Shown in pieces: positions 37,348 to 51,859 of a DNA stretch of 64,000 nucleotides. The position numbers and the translations under genes are program-made. The stretch covers positions 511,768 through 575,767 of the forward strand of contig VWZW01000853.1 of NCBI GenBank assembly GCA_013397115.1. The letters run 5' to 3'. The notes under the pieces are model-generated. The model was not told the DNA's origin. It saw nothing but the letters and a program-made list of their open reading frames with translations, and did no database searches. Source of the DNA: Edolisoma coerulescens. Its lineage: Eukaryota; Chordata; Aves; Passeriformes; Campephagidae. Each line of letters begins with the position of its first letter. Position 1 is the first letter of the stretch.

Positions 37348-40238
37348 GTAGGACAACTTCTTTACTTTTATGTAGCATGTCTTCCTTTACTATTACACTT
37401 AAATATTTTTTACAGGCATAAAGCTGGCTGTAAACATTGCTTAGTTAATAAGAATTGTCTACTTTTTATCAGTATATTTTTTAAAGGCCATGTAGTCACA
37501 ACAAAGTTTTTTTTCCATCCTTATTTGTAGATGGAGGGCAGAGTGGTTGTTTGGTATTGCTGTTGGGGTTCATTTACAGCTCACTACTATTCATGCATGC
37601 AATATTGGCCCAGAAGTGATAATTGCTTTTTCATTTTCATGAGAGAAGACAATGTCTTGCAAAGTCCACGTGCTTTCACATGGAGGAGTTTTCCTCCATA
37701 CTTTTCTCCATGCACAGTGATTCCTATGTGTGACTTCTTTTGAAATTAACAGAAAACATCTTACAAACTTTTTCCATTATGAAGGTCAAATCTGTCCTGT
37801 AATATGTTTAGTCATAGATTCAGTTCAGCAAGCTAAATGGGCTCAGCATTCTACAGATGATATTTAAACAGGGTAAAGAATAAATGGCACTATGTAAGCT
37901 TACTTGATGCTGATGTGGTACTCAACTAATCCTCTTTTTACATTTCAGTTTTCTTTTGAACTCTGATTCTTATGATTGGGAGTTTGTGTTAACTCACTTA
38001 CCCAAAGCTCTTCCTGCATCATGAAATCTGACACAAACTTGATGATTAACACCCAACCTCCACCATGGCATTATCATTCAGTTGCTATTGGAGGGTTCAA
38101 ACAGGCAAGGTATTTGAATCACAGCCCAGTGAAGATATTTAAAAACCTAACAAGTTTAAGAGACAACATTTTCTCAGTCTCAGCTGAAGAATAATCACAT
38201 TCCATAGGATTTCACTTTTTTAATGCCTTCATAGAACTGGGATTTAGTGCCAACCCAGGCAAATATTTAAGTACATGCTTAATTGCAAGGGTACAAGATG
38301 TGTCATCCAACTAAATAGGACATCTCAATACTAAGTGTCCAATACTAAACATCTCAAACTAAGGATACTTGTAAGTGTTTTGATATCAGTGAGAGAGTAC
38401 TTCCTAGAAGCACACGATATTTTTCCCACTATGTCTTTGCGATTATGCTAATGGTTGTGCCCTTCTCACCAAGAGGTGGCACTAGCAATCTCTCCTCTTC
38501 CTGGAATAGGTATTACCTGAAATCTTCCATTTCAAGGATAGGTGAGGGCTGCATTTCCTCTGTCTGGTATGTTAACTTACAAGGACAGGTTGCAAAATTT
38601 ATTTTTACTAATAGATGTAAGAGAAGAGAAATCACAACGTCTTTTAACTAGAGGAAGCTTGAGAAAGACATATATGAAAATTTTCAATCTTTTAGTTTCT
38701 TTCAAGGGTTTATACAAATGAATACTCTGGATTGAAATCCAATGCAGGGCTGAAGAAACAATTGGTTCTTCCTTGGGAGTCGAGGTGGTGCTCATCTGTT
38801 GTCAGACATTTCGTTCTGTTAGCAAGCACAGGTCTGCACCCCAGCACAGGAGAGCGTGGCATCAGAAACAGGAATTAACATCTGCACACAGGTGTTCAAT
38901 AATGTGCTGAACTGGAGACTCCATTAAATGCTAATTAGGAGTGTGTTTGAGCAGGTGATCAAAGGAGAAATGTAACAATTTGAATCAGCTATTGGCTCTG
39001 TTACAACGTTGTTTCCAGACTGGCTTCCAAATTGCCTTTATAATTGTTCTGTGATGATTCCCTTTAACTCTCTCCCCTTCCTTCTCCTTTAAGTACTCAT
39101 TGAAGAAGTAGTCTGGAGAACACCATTTTTAATGCTTTGCCTAAAAGGAGTGGGATGACTCCCTTTGAATAAAATTACAATTAACTATCGCAGAAAGGCA
39201 GAAATGCCTGAGTAATTACATTTTGTCTCCTGCTCCAGGAAGGGAGCAGAGTGGAGTACCTCAGCAGCTGGCACACCTTGCTCAGGCTGATGCCTGCGCA
39301 GGTTCAGGTGTTCTCCCTGAAGACCTGGAAAACCCTTTAATCCCACATATTTCATTATAATTCCCTCTTTGTGTGAGGGGAGGTTTGCCTAAACAACAAG
39401 TTTTAAGGTGCATATACCTTGTGCAGGAGAAAAAAACCATATCTTGTTCTGCCATTACAGCATTTTTTTGTATTTATCTGCCCAGTGTTGGGTTTTCAAT
39501 ACTAAAATGTTGCTCTATTTGTGCTCCAGTAGTGCTTGTTTCTGTACACAGATGTACCTTGTACTTTAAGTCAACAAACCCCCTCAGGTTATCCCTCAGT
39601 GTAAGGCAGTAGGGATTCTCAGGAAATTACTGAGTCCCATGTCACAGGACAGAGTGTGCACCCTGAGTGAAACGATGCTATTGCTGCAAAGACCTTGCCG
39701 TGCACTGTTGGCTCCAAGATCTGTTTGCTCCAATATTTATATATGTGCTTAACTTCACACCGCTTGAGTACTGTCACTGCAAGCTGGGGGCTGACGCACA
39801 GTGCCTAAGTTAGATGCTTTTATTTTTGAAGGACTGTTGCCTGTGGCCTCCTTTAATAGCAACTCTTAGGTTGTGTGGATACCTCTTTCAATTTATTTTC
39901 CAGGCAGTATTTCAGTTACAAAAATCTGAAAATACCTCAATGAATTCCATTGTTTTTAAATGCAGATATAGTTTAGTGCTTTGTGATTGATACGATCAAT
40001 TTGCATAACTTCTCTCTACTTCACCCAAGCCAGTAACAGGAGACCAGCCAAATAAAATAATTTCCATAGTTTCCTCAGAGCAAATTAAAAATAAATTTAA
40101 AAAAAAAGTGGAGAAATTGCTCAACTAATATGAATTTTTGAAATGTGGAAAGACCAACATATTTAAAAATTCCCTGTTCTTTATTTTCTGTTACAATTAC
40201 TTTGCTTAAACCAACTCTTGCCATTAATCAACCTTTTG

Positions 40239-40270
40239 TTAGCTAGCTAGCTAACTAGATAGGTAGGTGG
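40239..40270 (+). repeat. Short TAGC/TAGG tetranucleotide repeat
   Basis: TTAGCTAGCTAGCTAACTAG followed by ATAGGTAGGTGG is a small degenerate tetranucleotide repeat of about 32 bp. Confidence 0.7.
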
Positions 40271-43200
40271 AAAGATTCTCTTCTGAAGTTCACCCCAGCA
40301 AGGCAACATAGAAGACTCAAGGAGATCTGTCTGGAGCAAAAAGCAATGTTCTGGGGTTTTTTAAAGCTTATGCAGTGCTATTAAATTTAGAGATGGCAGC
40401 CAAAAGACGGTAGAAGACACAATGAAAAATGAAATTAAAAGTCATTAGAGAAAAAGAAATTAGTCTTTGTTAAATGATTGAGAAAGTGCTTTTCCAGGGC
40501 TATCTTACTGCAGCGTATGCTGCTGCTCTGTAGCAGACACATTCCCAGGCTGGGCAGCCCCCAGGTGTTCAGTGGCTATAGAAGAGGACAGCTCAGTGGG
40601 ACACTTGTCCTGAAGTGCCCAGCAGCCTCCTTGGCCTCTTTTCTACCACTCTGGAGCTGTTCTTTCTGGCCTGGATTTGTCTCAGGCTGGGCTGTCAGGA
40701 GAAGTGTATGGGAGCAGACAGCAGCAGGGCTTGCTGAGGGTCTCCAGAGCAGGCAGGCTGGGATCCACCTAAAACAGATCAGTTCTGAGGCTGCAGAACA
40801 AGCGTCTGCATGCCAGGAGCGTGCCTGATGTTAACGGTTCTTGACCTGAATCTCTTCAGTAGATTTTGTTTATCTTAAACTGATCTGGCAGAGATTGCCA
40901 GGAAAGGCATGTGGGACACCGCTATTGCTCACTGAAAGCACTGGCTTGCTCAGCAGTTGTGCAGTGTTGTTTGGGGCCAGTTTCTCTCTCTGGACATTTC
41001 TATGTGGGCAGTTCAAGAGAGATCTTCAGCCTCTGCCCGATGTTTGACTGACTGGCCCTTCAGAACCTGCGAACAGTTGCAACACTGAAATGTTGCCATG
41101 GGTGTTTCAACTCTCCCATCACCTTGCTGCCTCCCTCTCTCCTTGAGCTATCAGTTTCGTTTAGCCTCAAACTGAATGCTATATTATTATTTTACAACCC
41201 TGCCATCACATCAGTCTGTGGTTTCTTGGCTTTTGGTTTTTCTTCTCTGCATGTGTTTGCTTGAGGGAGAGAGAAATATAACAGTATTTTGGAGTTGCTC
41301 ACAAAAACAAAGTAATTGGGGAAACTGGTACATGATTCTCTGCTCTCCTGACTACAGTGTCAAGATATGAATTCTTCGTGGTGGTAAAACCACCTAATGG
41401 TGGGATTGGAGATGAAGGGCTGAATACATGAATTATCTGGGAGGGAAAAAATAGAGGTTTTCCTTGAAACTTCTGCAGGGATACAGAAAGACTGAAACGA
41501 TCATATTGACAGTGCATGGGCAGACTCCCAGCAGCTTCAGTGAAAGAGGAGGCAGGCCCTGTGTGCATAGCAGTCTAATTGCATTTCTGCATTGTTTATG
41601 TCAGGGTATTAATAAGGGATTGAAAGGCAGAATCATTAGGATGTGCTTGGATAGATGATCAGGGGAAACCAGATTTGGAACATCAGTGAGGTATGTAAAA
41701 TGAACAAGTAAAGAACAAATGTTAATTGTACTTAATTAGGAATGTACTGAACCACCCAAATTTAATTGTTGCATGTCTGCAAACATTGAAGCCCATTAGT
41801 TTGTCCACAGCGACTGGTTTTGTTCCCTGTGCCACCTTCTATTTTCAGGAAGGGAAAGTCTGAGTCTTTGGAGCTGGTGTAAGTAGGTCAGATGCCATTA
41901 ACAAACAGGTAGTTCTAAAATGCCTTTGTTTAATTTGGCATGTGGCTGGATCCTCAGCTCTACATTCACTCTGGCTGAGGGTCTGGCTGGTGGCTTTTGT
42001 GCCTTCTACCCTCTGCTATAAGAAAATCTTCTCACAGCAATCTGGTAATGTAAAGGTACTTATGGCTACACCAAAAATCGTACTAGCTAATCCCTTATTT
42101 TGGCGTGGTTGGGGAAATATATTAGTGTAAATATAAGTCCAACCCTGTGGTTTCTTATATAACCTTAAAAAATGCAGAGGAACTGTCATGAGTGTACATT
42201 GCAGCAGCATGGACTTCCAGGGAATTTGAAGCCAAAGGAAAGAGAGGAGTGAAACAGCATCTGATCTGCTTCATCCTGAATAAGCAATATGCTCAAGTAT
42301 CTCATTCTGCACTTTCACTGGGAGCCAAAAGCCAATGCTTGCTTGTGAACACATTCTTTCCTCTGAGTAGAGCTGTATCCTTGTTTTCAGTCAGTATTAT
42401 GGAATTTTAAAAAATGTTTTTATATTTTGTTTGCAAAATGCCATTTGAATCAGATCAGGCACATATTTGGCACATACGTACTTGACAATTACATGCTTTA
42501 CACCAAGTACAGTTTGCCCCAGTCTGTCCTCAGGGTTACACACTGATGAATTTATTCTGCAAGTATAAATTACTTCATTATGGGTCTTAGTTGAATCAGA
42601 ACCTTAAGATTTCAAATATCAATATTGCTAGTTTCCAAATAACTTTAAATCAATTTTTAAAAGAAATTTAAACAAGAAGCATTATATTTTTTAATTTTTC
42701 ATTGATCAATCTTCGAATATAAGAACTACAGCAAGATCCAGATGGTCAGGGATGCTCTGCTTAGTATCACATTTTTATTCTCACTTACTATGTTGTGGTT
42801 TTTTTACTTGTTCTTCCTTTTATTTTTTCCCAGTTTCTGTTTTTTTCTTCTTCTTGTTGCCTTCACAGGGTGGTCTCTTGGCTTTACTATGTGCAGTCTG
42901 ACACTCAGCCTTAAGAAAAAACACACAAGGGTCACGTAGGTGGTGGGATGTTTCTGCTTGATCTTTTACTCCGTGTGGCCCAGCCCATAGGAAATAAAGT
43001 GTGTGACAGGGCGTTCATGGGGACTGCACGACGTGAGCGAGGCCCCGCACGCTGGCGGTGTCCGAGCCAGTGGGGCGTCCCAGCCCGTAGCCAGAAGCCT
43101 GATCCTGCACTAGTAGGGGCTCCTGGCCAAAGGAAGGCACCAGGTCAAACTCTGTGTGTGCTTTGGAGTGATTATGAATGGAGTACTGTTACTGGATCAA

Positions 43201-43389
43201 GTACACCTTTTACAAAAATATACAAACTGTAGTTAGCATCCTCTTTCCTTTTATGTGTGTGCCTTTCAAAAAGCCTTTGCAGAGGGCTTTGAACAGACAC
43301 TGCATGTGAGGTAGGATCGTGCTCAGAAAAAAATAGTCAGTTAAAAAAATAGAAAACAGAGGTTAAGAGGGAACAACCAGTCCTTGCAG

Positions 43390-44400
43390 CATAGGGAGGT
43401 GATCAGTGAAGCTTTTCAGGAGCGGCTGCTGGGGTCTGTACTTGTCAACAAGTTCAAGAATAACCTGGAAAAGGTGGTAAGGAGGTGACAGAGATTGCTG
43501 ATGATGCCAAGTTATTCAGATTTGTAAGGATGAGGGGCGAAGAAATGCAGAACTTTATGAATCTGGGTATCTGGGTGAAAAAGTGGCAGGTGAAATTCAC
43601 TGAAGATAATTGCACATGATATACATAGGAAAAAAACCCAAACTTGCTTTGGTATGTAAAATACATGTTAAAAAGCTGTTGGCTGATCATTACTACTACA
43701 AAAAGGGATCTGACTGTTGTGATAGATGTGAAAGTGAGCACCATCATGAGCAGCTCAAAAAGAAAATCAAGTATTGGGAATTACCAGGAAAGAAATAAAG
43801 ACCACAATAGAGAACAAATAAAGACCACAAAATTTTCAAAGGATGCAGCCAAACAGGGAGGTACACCAGGAATAGCATCAAAAAGGATCAAAGGAATTTC
43901 AGGGAATGAGAGGAATGTGTGAAGGATGAGTGAGGAGGGAGGTCAAGACTCTTGCAGACTGAAAAAGAGGTGACTTCGGAGCTACAGGATAGAGACCTAC
44001 AGACTTGTGAAGGACTCACATCTGAGGATCAATTGTGTATGTCTTTTCCAGTTCAAGAGGTAGGGGCCATTAGATGAAGACAGGAGGAGCAGAATTTGTA
44101 ACAAAAAAGGATATATAGCTCCTCATGCAGTGCATAGCGTATCTGTGAATCTCCTTGACAGAGGATTTTGGGGGTTTGAAAACTTTCCACAGTCTTGGAA
44201 GAGAAGTGTAGAAACAGTCTATATTGCGGGAAGTTCTTGAGCTCATAATAATTGGTGACTGGGGGAGTATTAGGAGGAAATATCTGAAGTTAGTCCCGCT
44301 CTTACTCATCCCCAACCATCTGCATATGGTCATTGTTGGGACAGGATATGGGGTAGATGGATCCTTGGTCTTACATCCATGTCTGTCAGTATTTTCTCTT
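43390..44400 (+). mobile_element. Old CR1 LINE copy, ORF2 C-terminal part plus 3' end
   Basis: CTGGGGTCTGTACTTGTCAA, AACCTGGAAAAGGTGG and GCTGATGATGCCAAGTTATT correspond to the CR1 reverse-transcriptase region that reads 'F-A-D-D-T-K-L'. Further on, a degenerate K-K-D-L-T-V-V-I-D matches the E-R-D-L-G-V-V-V-D motif. The 3' end is marked by GGACAGGATATGGGGTAGAT with GGATCCTTGGTCTTAC. The copy has many stops and frameshifts. It is in plus orientation and belongs to the older amniote-type CR1 family, distinct from the avian type near 62 kb. Boundaries are approximate. Confidence 0.75.
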
Positions 44401-47400
44401 CCTGTTTTCCCTCTAATCAACTCCCCTCTCTCCTTAAAAATGTTTCCCTCCATTCTTTCTCATCCCTTCCTTGTTTTCTGCCTGCACTTCAGTCCCTCAC
44501 TCCCGTCAGCCCGGAGTTGCTCCCAGACCCCTACTTGAAGAGAAGTTAAAAACAAATAATCTTAAAAAACACAGCCTCAGTGGATCAACAGCTCCTCCGT
44601 CTCCTTTGCCTATCACTGGAAAATGGGAAGGGTGAGAGCTGTGCTTCCAGCTTGTCGGCAAGATGGGAAGTATGAAGGACTATGTAAACAGGCTACTAAA
44701 GAGTTACTCCTTTCTAGAACCAAGGGGATCCAGTTGGGACAGCAAAGGAAAGAAAGGGAATTTTGGCGTTCTGAGAAGGAAGGTGTTGTGGATACATGGA
44801 TCTTGGAATACTATAGATGTAAGGTTATGTCTAGAAGTTCAGTGAGCTGTTAGAAGTGACTTGTGCAAGGAAAATAACTTACACTTGAAGGGTCTGAACA
44901 ATATCTTGGACTTTATAGGGAACATAAATTGCAAATAAAAAAATTGAGTGCAAGGGTGGACATTTTATGTAGAGGTTTTGTGGACTTTCTCTAGGATTCT
45001 GAGTGTTCAACCAAATTGCCAGACCCTCTTCCTTGCAGTACTACAGACTCTCAAAATCAAACACTTTTTTCCCCTGAAAGAAACTCTAGGTGCTTGTGGA
45101 AATCTCATGTGATAATCCTATAGTTCCAACCAACATCCTGCTTCTCTGTGCAGGACATGATTTTTGCTTCTGCGCAGAGAAAGTGGAGGCTGAGTCATAG
45201 TGACTTCATGGGAGATGAGAGTGATTACAGTTTAATAAAGGAGGGAAGAGAGGTGTACAACAAGGAAGGAAGGTAGGTTTGGCTGAAATATGGTGGTATT
45301 CTGTGTCCATGAAGAATGCTAAGCAGTGTGAAGCAGAAAATTGAGGGTCAAGAAGCAAAATATAGTTTTCTGATAGGACAAGGTGAGAAAATTCCAGGTA
45401 ACCTCAGTATGCGTAGACACCTGAAAAATGACTTCCAAATGCTGTTATGTTCCCTAGTGGCCAGAGGTCTGAAGTACTGGCAAAGAAGTTGGAAGCAAAA
45501 TGGGTTTTTTGGTGACCCTCAGCCTCAGTCATTCACATTTTTTGTTGTGAGTAACTGCTGTTGCAAGGTGCTCAGGTGTGCAGTTACAGAAGTGACTTTT
45601 TTCCTGTGGAAATCTGAGTGTGGGCTGATGAAATACTGAAAGTAGGGGTAGGTAACACTGCTGTTGATCTTACTGCTTCTTTTGAGATAGGTCAGATCAA
45701 TCAGCTATCCAGGTAGCAATCTGGAATAGTTAAGGGCAAGTCATAATGTTTGGAAAGGATGAGTATGAAAGGGAAACACCATCCAATTATCTGGTTGCGT
45801 ATCAATAATAGCAAGAAAAGCAATGGGCAGTTATCAAACACTTCCTTTTTTGACAGAGCCGTAGAAGTACATGACAAAGCTCTAAATGCCATCTACCCTA
45901 CTCTTTTCAAAGATACTCCCCAGGAGAATGAGGCTTTTGGGACATCGGGGATCTCCCCTTGAGAGTGTACTTTCTCTCCAAATATCCCCCTCAGTGGGGA
46001 CACAAATCATCCTACAAAACAGAAAACAACTCAGTCCTCCCTCTGGTGACTGAGATGTGCATGAGAGCCCCATCCCAGCCTAATTCATGGAGGCCACTTA
46101 GAAATCCTCCAGCTGACCCACAACTTGTCAGTGAATAATTTCTCAGCATGGTGTCCTTGATCACAAGTTGCGCCCTCACTGGTGACAGAAGAGTGTTGTT
46201 CCTGCACTCTCAGATTCATGAATGTGTCTAAAGTGAGATGGGCTGGTCATGTCCCACCTGCTCTTGGTCTGCAAATGTTGACACTGTGATGGGAAGCTGT
46301 AGGGAACAGTGACAGTGGGAGCAGAGAGGAGAAGGAGACTGGGAGGGGAGGAGCCTGCACTCCTTTCACTAGGATTGCTTGTTTGGTATCATTTGCTGAG
46401 GTCCTAAATAAATAGAAATGAACAAATAAACAACGTAAAATATATCCAGTTCCTACCACTTGTAGATTTCCTCCTAGCCCCACTAATCCACATATTAGAG
46501 AAGGTGCTTGGGATGAGATGCCAGCTGCTGTTTTGCCAGTATTTCAACCTCTAACTGATTGGTTTTGGCCTAGAGCAGGAACATCTGGACCATAGCTTCT
46601 TACAATCATAGAATCACATGGATAGACAAAGCTTCTTCCCCCACCCCCATAAAGTACGTTTTACAAACTGTACATGCTCTCTGCTACTGTTTTTCCTCTC
46701 TGTTTCCTGCTTCAAACTGACTCAGTATTCCCAAGGACATGTGGCTGCACCAGCCCTGTGCTACCAATCACACGGCACTGGACACTGAGGCACAGAACAA
46801 GCATGGCCCCTGTCATTCATGTTTTTTCAGCAACTTCCAAATAAAAAACAGCTCCTATGTATTCTTTACAATTCCAGGAATTTCCGGAGTTCCTGTCTTA
46901 ACATTAGTGTCATCACCATTGCCTCTTGAAAGATGTGGGTCAGCCCAACTTGAATTTGTAGTAACATTGCCCTGACGCTTCTAGGAATTGCTGCCCTAAA
47001 AAAGGATAGATGCTGAGAAAAGTATGGCAGCTGCCATTAATCCCTCTAAAAAATGGGCACTGTTGGTGACAGGATGGTTTCCTCTCCCTCCCAACAAATA
47101 CTACGCCGGTGAATGAGAGTGTGAGTGAGGTTGCCGAGGGCTTTGCCAAGAGAATGCTTAGAGAGTTGAATGAGATGGTACATGAGGTGATGATTGCAAT
47201 GGCCTCTGGAATCACATAGGAGGGCTTGGGAGGGAGAAGCTGGAAAGACAAGGAGACAGAAGATGAGTATTTTCCAACTGATGTGGACTAAGGCTCTTTC
47301 ACTGGTATTTGTTGTTGCACTGCTTGAACTGAAAACTGCAATACTGTCTTTGGGATGGGGAAGATGTGTCTGGACAGGCTGGGTCTGGGGCATTCAATCA

Positions 47401-50400
47401 GAACTGGCTGTCATACTCAGGGTCAAACCATCCTATGAATAATTGGACAAATTGCTTACCTCAGCTCCCATGCTCTGCTATAAATCACTGAAGAGCTTTT
47501 CTTCTGAGACCAGCAGTTTCATCGGCAGGACTGTAGCTTGGAGCTGGTTTGTAGCTGGATTTCAGTGAAATACATCAAGATGACATGAAGTACACTCTTA
47601 CCCTGGAAACTTTTCCCTGTTGATAGTTATAAATACACCATGCTATTGTGCTTGGCATGCTGCATGCTAATAGAAGTGAGGGCTCTGAAACTCATTAGGA
47701 AAGGGAGCGGGCCGTGGAGTGGAGCTAGGACAGTGTGAAGCGAAGGTTGATCTCCACAGCCTTGTCCAGAATAGGCCATGGGAGTTTTCTTATCTCGCTT
47801 TGGCAGGAGGTGCTGCTAGCTTCCTGTGCGAAATCACGAGCATATGCTGCTTTCCTCTTGTTGTTTGGCTTCCTCTGCTACACAAGACGGTTCCCAGCAC
47901 TGTGATTATCTTTGCATCTTCAAACATGGCACACTCTGCTTCCTCAAGGGCTTGATGTATTCTTGAGTAGCAGGCTGGCTCCCCTCCCCCCAGCCACTCC
48001 TCCAGGGCCCCTGCAGGTGCCAGCTCTGCACATCACAGACCTTTTATAAAGCTGGACTCACTTCTGGTTGCATAAACCACCCCTAGCCTCTGCAAATTGG
48101 TGTAAATTCCCAAAGCTCTGGGCGATGAGCAGGTCTGACAGCAGAACTCGCCCTGCCACAGGCAGAGCCACTCTCACCCCTCTTTCCCTCTGTGCTGGGC
48201 TTCTCTGAAAACTTTACAGAGAACTAGTGGCTCCTGTTTTTACAAAAGAATAGCCTTTTTCTCAGGCTCTCGACACAAAGGCCGATGTGTGCCTGTGCAG
48301 ACGCACACCTGCAAATGTGCATGCCAGCACGCATGCAGGCACACGGGAAAAACAACTTAGGGTGTGATAAACCTGAGTGCTCTGCTTCTACCAGCACTCG
48401 ACTAAGGCAGCAGACTCTGAGGGTGCGTAACTTCTGAAAACCTAGGTTTGTACACACTCCCATTAGCATTTGTTATGAGGGGTCTCTACATGTGCAGAGT
48501 TACACCCGCAAAGTAAGAACATGAAAGGGTCTGCAGGGACACAGGTGAAAGAAGAGCTTAGAAATGTGCTAGCGGATATCAGCTTGTTTATCAATCCCTG
48601 TGCACACTATGTGCTTGTTCATTAACCTGGCAGTAACCCTGCTGTAAGATTTCCTGAAGATGCAAAGTACTGAGGCTCATCCCACAACAAAACACTTCAG
48701 GAATTCATGTGCTCTGGAGATATCTGGAGTAAGATTCAAATAACTAAAATTCAGTGGGATTTCCCTGCAAACACAGACAGTTCTTGCTAAAAATGCAATG
48801 CCCTTGTTATTTTACTGCGTGGGTAGTTTGAAGAAATTGGTATTTTCTTTGAAATCAGAAAAATATGTAGCTCATGTTATGTGAGGACACATGCTATGAA
48901 ACATCAATCGAGTTAACAGGAAGATGATTGCCTATTTTGGTTCCAGCCAGCATAGATTTTTGTGTTTTCATTTTTCTCTCTTTCTCTCCAAGCATCTGTG
49001 CTTAACACAAACATTTGGTTTGATGATTACATCTAAGTTCAGCAGAACCTTTTCTCTTTCTGCTACAAAATGCCAGTTGTTAGAAGCTGAGGTCAGGTTA
49101 AGAGGCAAGACTCTTGACTAATTTTTCCCTTTGCCATCTCTACCTGATGCTGCTGGCTTAGGCAGTGTCTTTCACATGGCATCCCTGACAGCAGTAAGAG
49201 GTGGGATGGCTTGGAGTACAAACCTAAGTAGCCAGGTCAGGATAGTGGACACAGCTCACGTGCTGTCCTGGAGCTATTTTAGTGTATTTGAGGTTAAAGT
49301 GAAGGGATTTGGCAGCTGATGAGAGTAAGCAATCTGGTTCTGCATCCAAAGGGATGAGTCTGAGTTTTGTCCTAGACTGCCTGGCAGCCGTGCTGCAACT
49401 GATCTGTAAGTGTTGGCTGGTCCAGGAGTCAGTGGAGCCGAAGTAGTGTGTACAGCAGTACTCACATCTCCAGCTGTGCGCTGTTGGATGTAGTATTCTC
49501 AGCTTGACTGTGACTCCTTTCTTATTAAAACCATGGACAACAGCTATGAAGTGTATTCGATTTTCTACTCTAATTGCATTAACATTGTAATCGCCAGTTT
49601 GGATATAGAATGGAATGTGACGTCAGTAGAGTTCACATATGTGCCTCTAGGGCTAATCTAGCACTTTACACGTGTTCTTCTTGTTATTGTGATGTTATTG
49701 TAGTTATGATGGTGGTTTGCATTCTGGTATTAATGAATAATCAGCACCTCATTGTACTAAGCATCAACAAAGGCATAATACTGTCCTCATCCCTAAGACG
49801 TGGCAAACTAAATATATATAGTCTTTTTAAGAAATTGTGGGGAAGAGTATAATAATAGCAACTGAGTCTGGAGGCTCCAGAGCTGTAAGAAGGGAAATTG
49901 GAGATGCTTTTCAGAGATGCACAAGGAGCTTCTCAATATGAATTATGCCTTCTCTCTGACCTTTACCAAAATATGTGTCTCTGTAAGGACTTCTATGGTA
50001 AAGAGTACAAAATTTCAGCACTGTAACAAAGAAACAAATTCATTCTGCAAGGATAGGAAAAAAAAATTAGGAGGCACTTTTTAATACAGGTGAAGTGAAA
50101 TTTTGGTGTGTCTATTTTCCTGTACAGCTTGCATCCAGTCACAAATATGTGTTTTTGATACTGCCTGTTTGTGTGCCTGGCATCACAAATTGAGTTCTGA
50201 TATCTTCCATGGCACGAAAATGTTACCAGCTTAGCCAAATCATCATGCCATCTGTGTTTTATTCTTGTTACAGAACCAGATTTCTTAAAGCATTAAATGT
50301 GCAAAGTAAATGGCATCTACCTTTCTGAATAATTTTAACCATTTTTTCCCATCTGAGTGCAACAAGTGCCCTTACTAACGCAGCTGTCTTTCATCCACCC

Positions 50401-51859
50401 TGGCCTGAACCACCATGTATTAGAAGCTGGCTTTTAAACCGAGTCTGAAAGAAGTGTAGATAGGGCTTTCCTGCCGTGCTGTTGCTCCCTGTCCTCTCTC
50501 CATGCATGAATCTCCATTGCTTTCTCCTCGGTTTTTTTTGTCTTTTCAACACACTGATCCTTTCAATGCACATTGTGAAATTTGGGCAGCCCAAGTTAGT
50601 TTCCATGTCATTATTTCTTTAAGCTGTAATATCTGCTAAGGCATCGGCCAGTTTGACACAAAGCTGCACAATTAAAAACAAGCATGTAAAATTGGTGTAC
50701 TATTGATATTCTAAACAGCACAAAGTTTAAGCAAACTGCAGAGCTGACTGAAGGGAAATGAACCTCATTCTTTGGTCAGGATTGCATCACATTCTGTTTT
50801 CCAGTCACTGGGCTTTAAAGTTCATTTCTCCAAACAACTGTTATACAAATCAGAACTATTTGATTACAGATACTACAGCCATTATTTTTCAAATCCAAGG
50901 AACACCGTGTATGTGAAAGAACTTCATCCAGCTGAAGGGTTAATCTCTGCTGATGAAGCTGGAATTGAACAAGCAACAGCTAAACTCTGGATGAAAAACC
51001 GAACTAGATATTCTCAAAGAAGAACAGGGTCAGGCAGCACTTAAGAAACATTCCAATGTGTTTATTTCCATGTGTACCAAATCAGACTTTAAGAAATAAA
51101 TTAGCTCTACCATGACCACACCTGAATGTTCTGATTACAAGCCAATTTGTTGCATAAGGCAAAAACATTTTTTCTCTGGGACTTCCATTCATTAAGATGA
51201 ATTTTATTTTTTTTCCAGTTAAAGTATCATTTAAATCCCTTTGTAATTTAGGTAAGTTTAGTTTAGTTTAACTTTGTTTTGTTAATTTGGAGGACTATGC
51301 TTTTTTTTACTGTGTGTCTTGTAATCATTGAACCTCAGTATTAATATTTTGCTGTTTTGTAAACTGAATTTAAAAAAAATCAGAAATAAAAACTGGCATC
51401 ATTTTTTGTTAAAACAAAAAGAACCTACACAGAGTAAAAGAGCATCCAATGCATTATGGAATGGATCTTGGACCAAATATAATTTGTCTTGAGTTAAAGG
51501 CTAAAAATAGTATGAACTCATGTTTTGGCAATGTCTGAAAACAGGAGCATTGGAAATGGGATGTTGATCTTGTACAACCCTATATTTAAGCTCTGACTGT
51601 AAATTCTGACCTCAGAGTTTGCAGTGGGTTAACTGTGAACACTGACTCCAGAGAGCAAATATTCAAGGAGGGGCTGTGGAAGTGAATCCAATTCTCAGGC
51701 TCCAAACCTCAAGATTTAATGAAAAGTAATTATACTTGCCTGGTCACCACAGCACCTGCAGTTTTCCTGACTAATCACTGTTTGCAAAACAATTTTTTTG
51801 TCTTACGTGTTCAATTTCTATCGCCAAATCAATTAAATATCAATTTTTGTTGTCTTCAG

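Larger units (their letters stand above)
37348..51859 (+). other. FLT1: FLT1 intron 10 (14.5 kb)
   Basis: The longest complete intron in the window. It holds an old CR1 copy of about 1 kb (43.39-44.40 kb) and a short AGCT/AGGT-type repeat near 40.24 kb. A block near 38.85-39.24 kb is dense in AT-core transcription-factor-like motifs. Many short open frames occur, none recognisable. The acceptor is TTGTCTTCAG at 51850-51859. Confidence 0.92.

Noticed and set aside
46600..46626. ACAATCATAGAATCACATGG, resembling the terminal repeats of a minus-strand CR1.
   Set aside because: The sequence that should follow (the CR1 3' UTR) is absent, so about 20 bp is too little to call.
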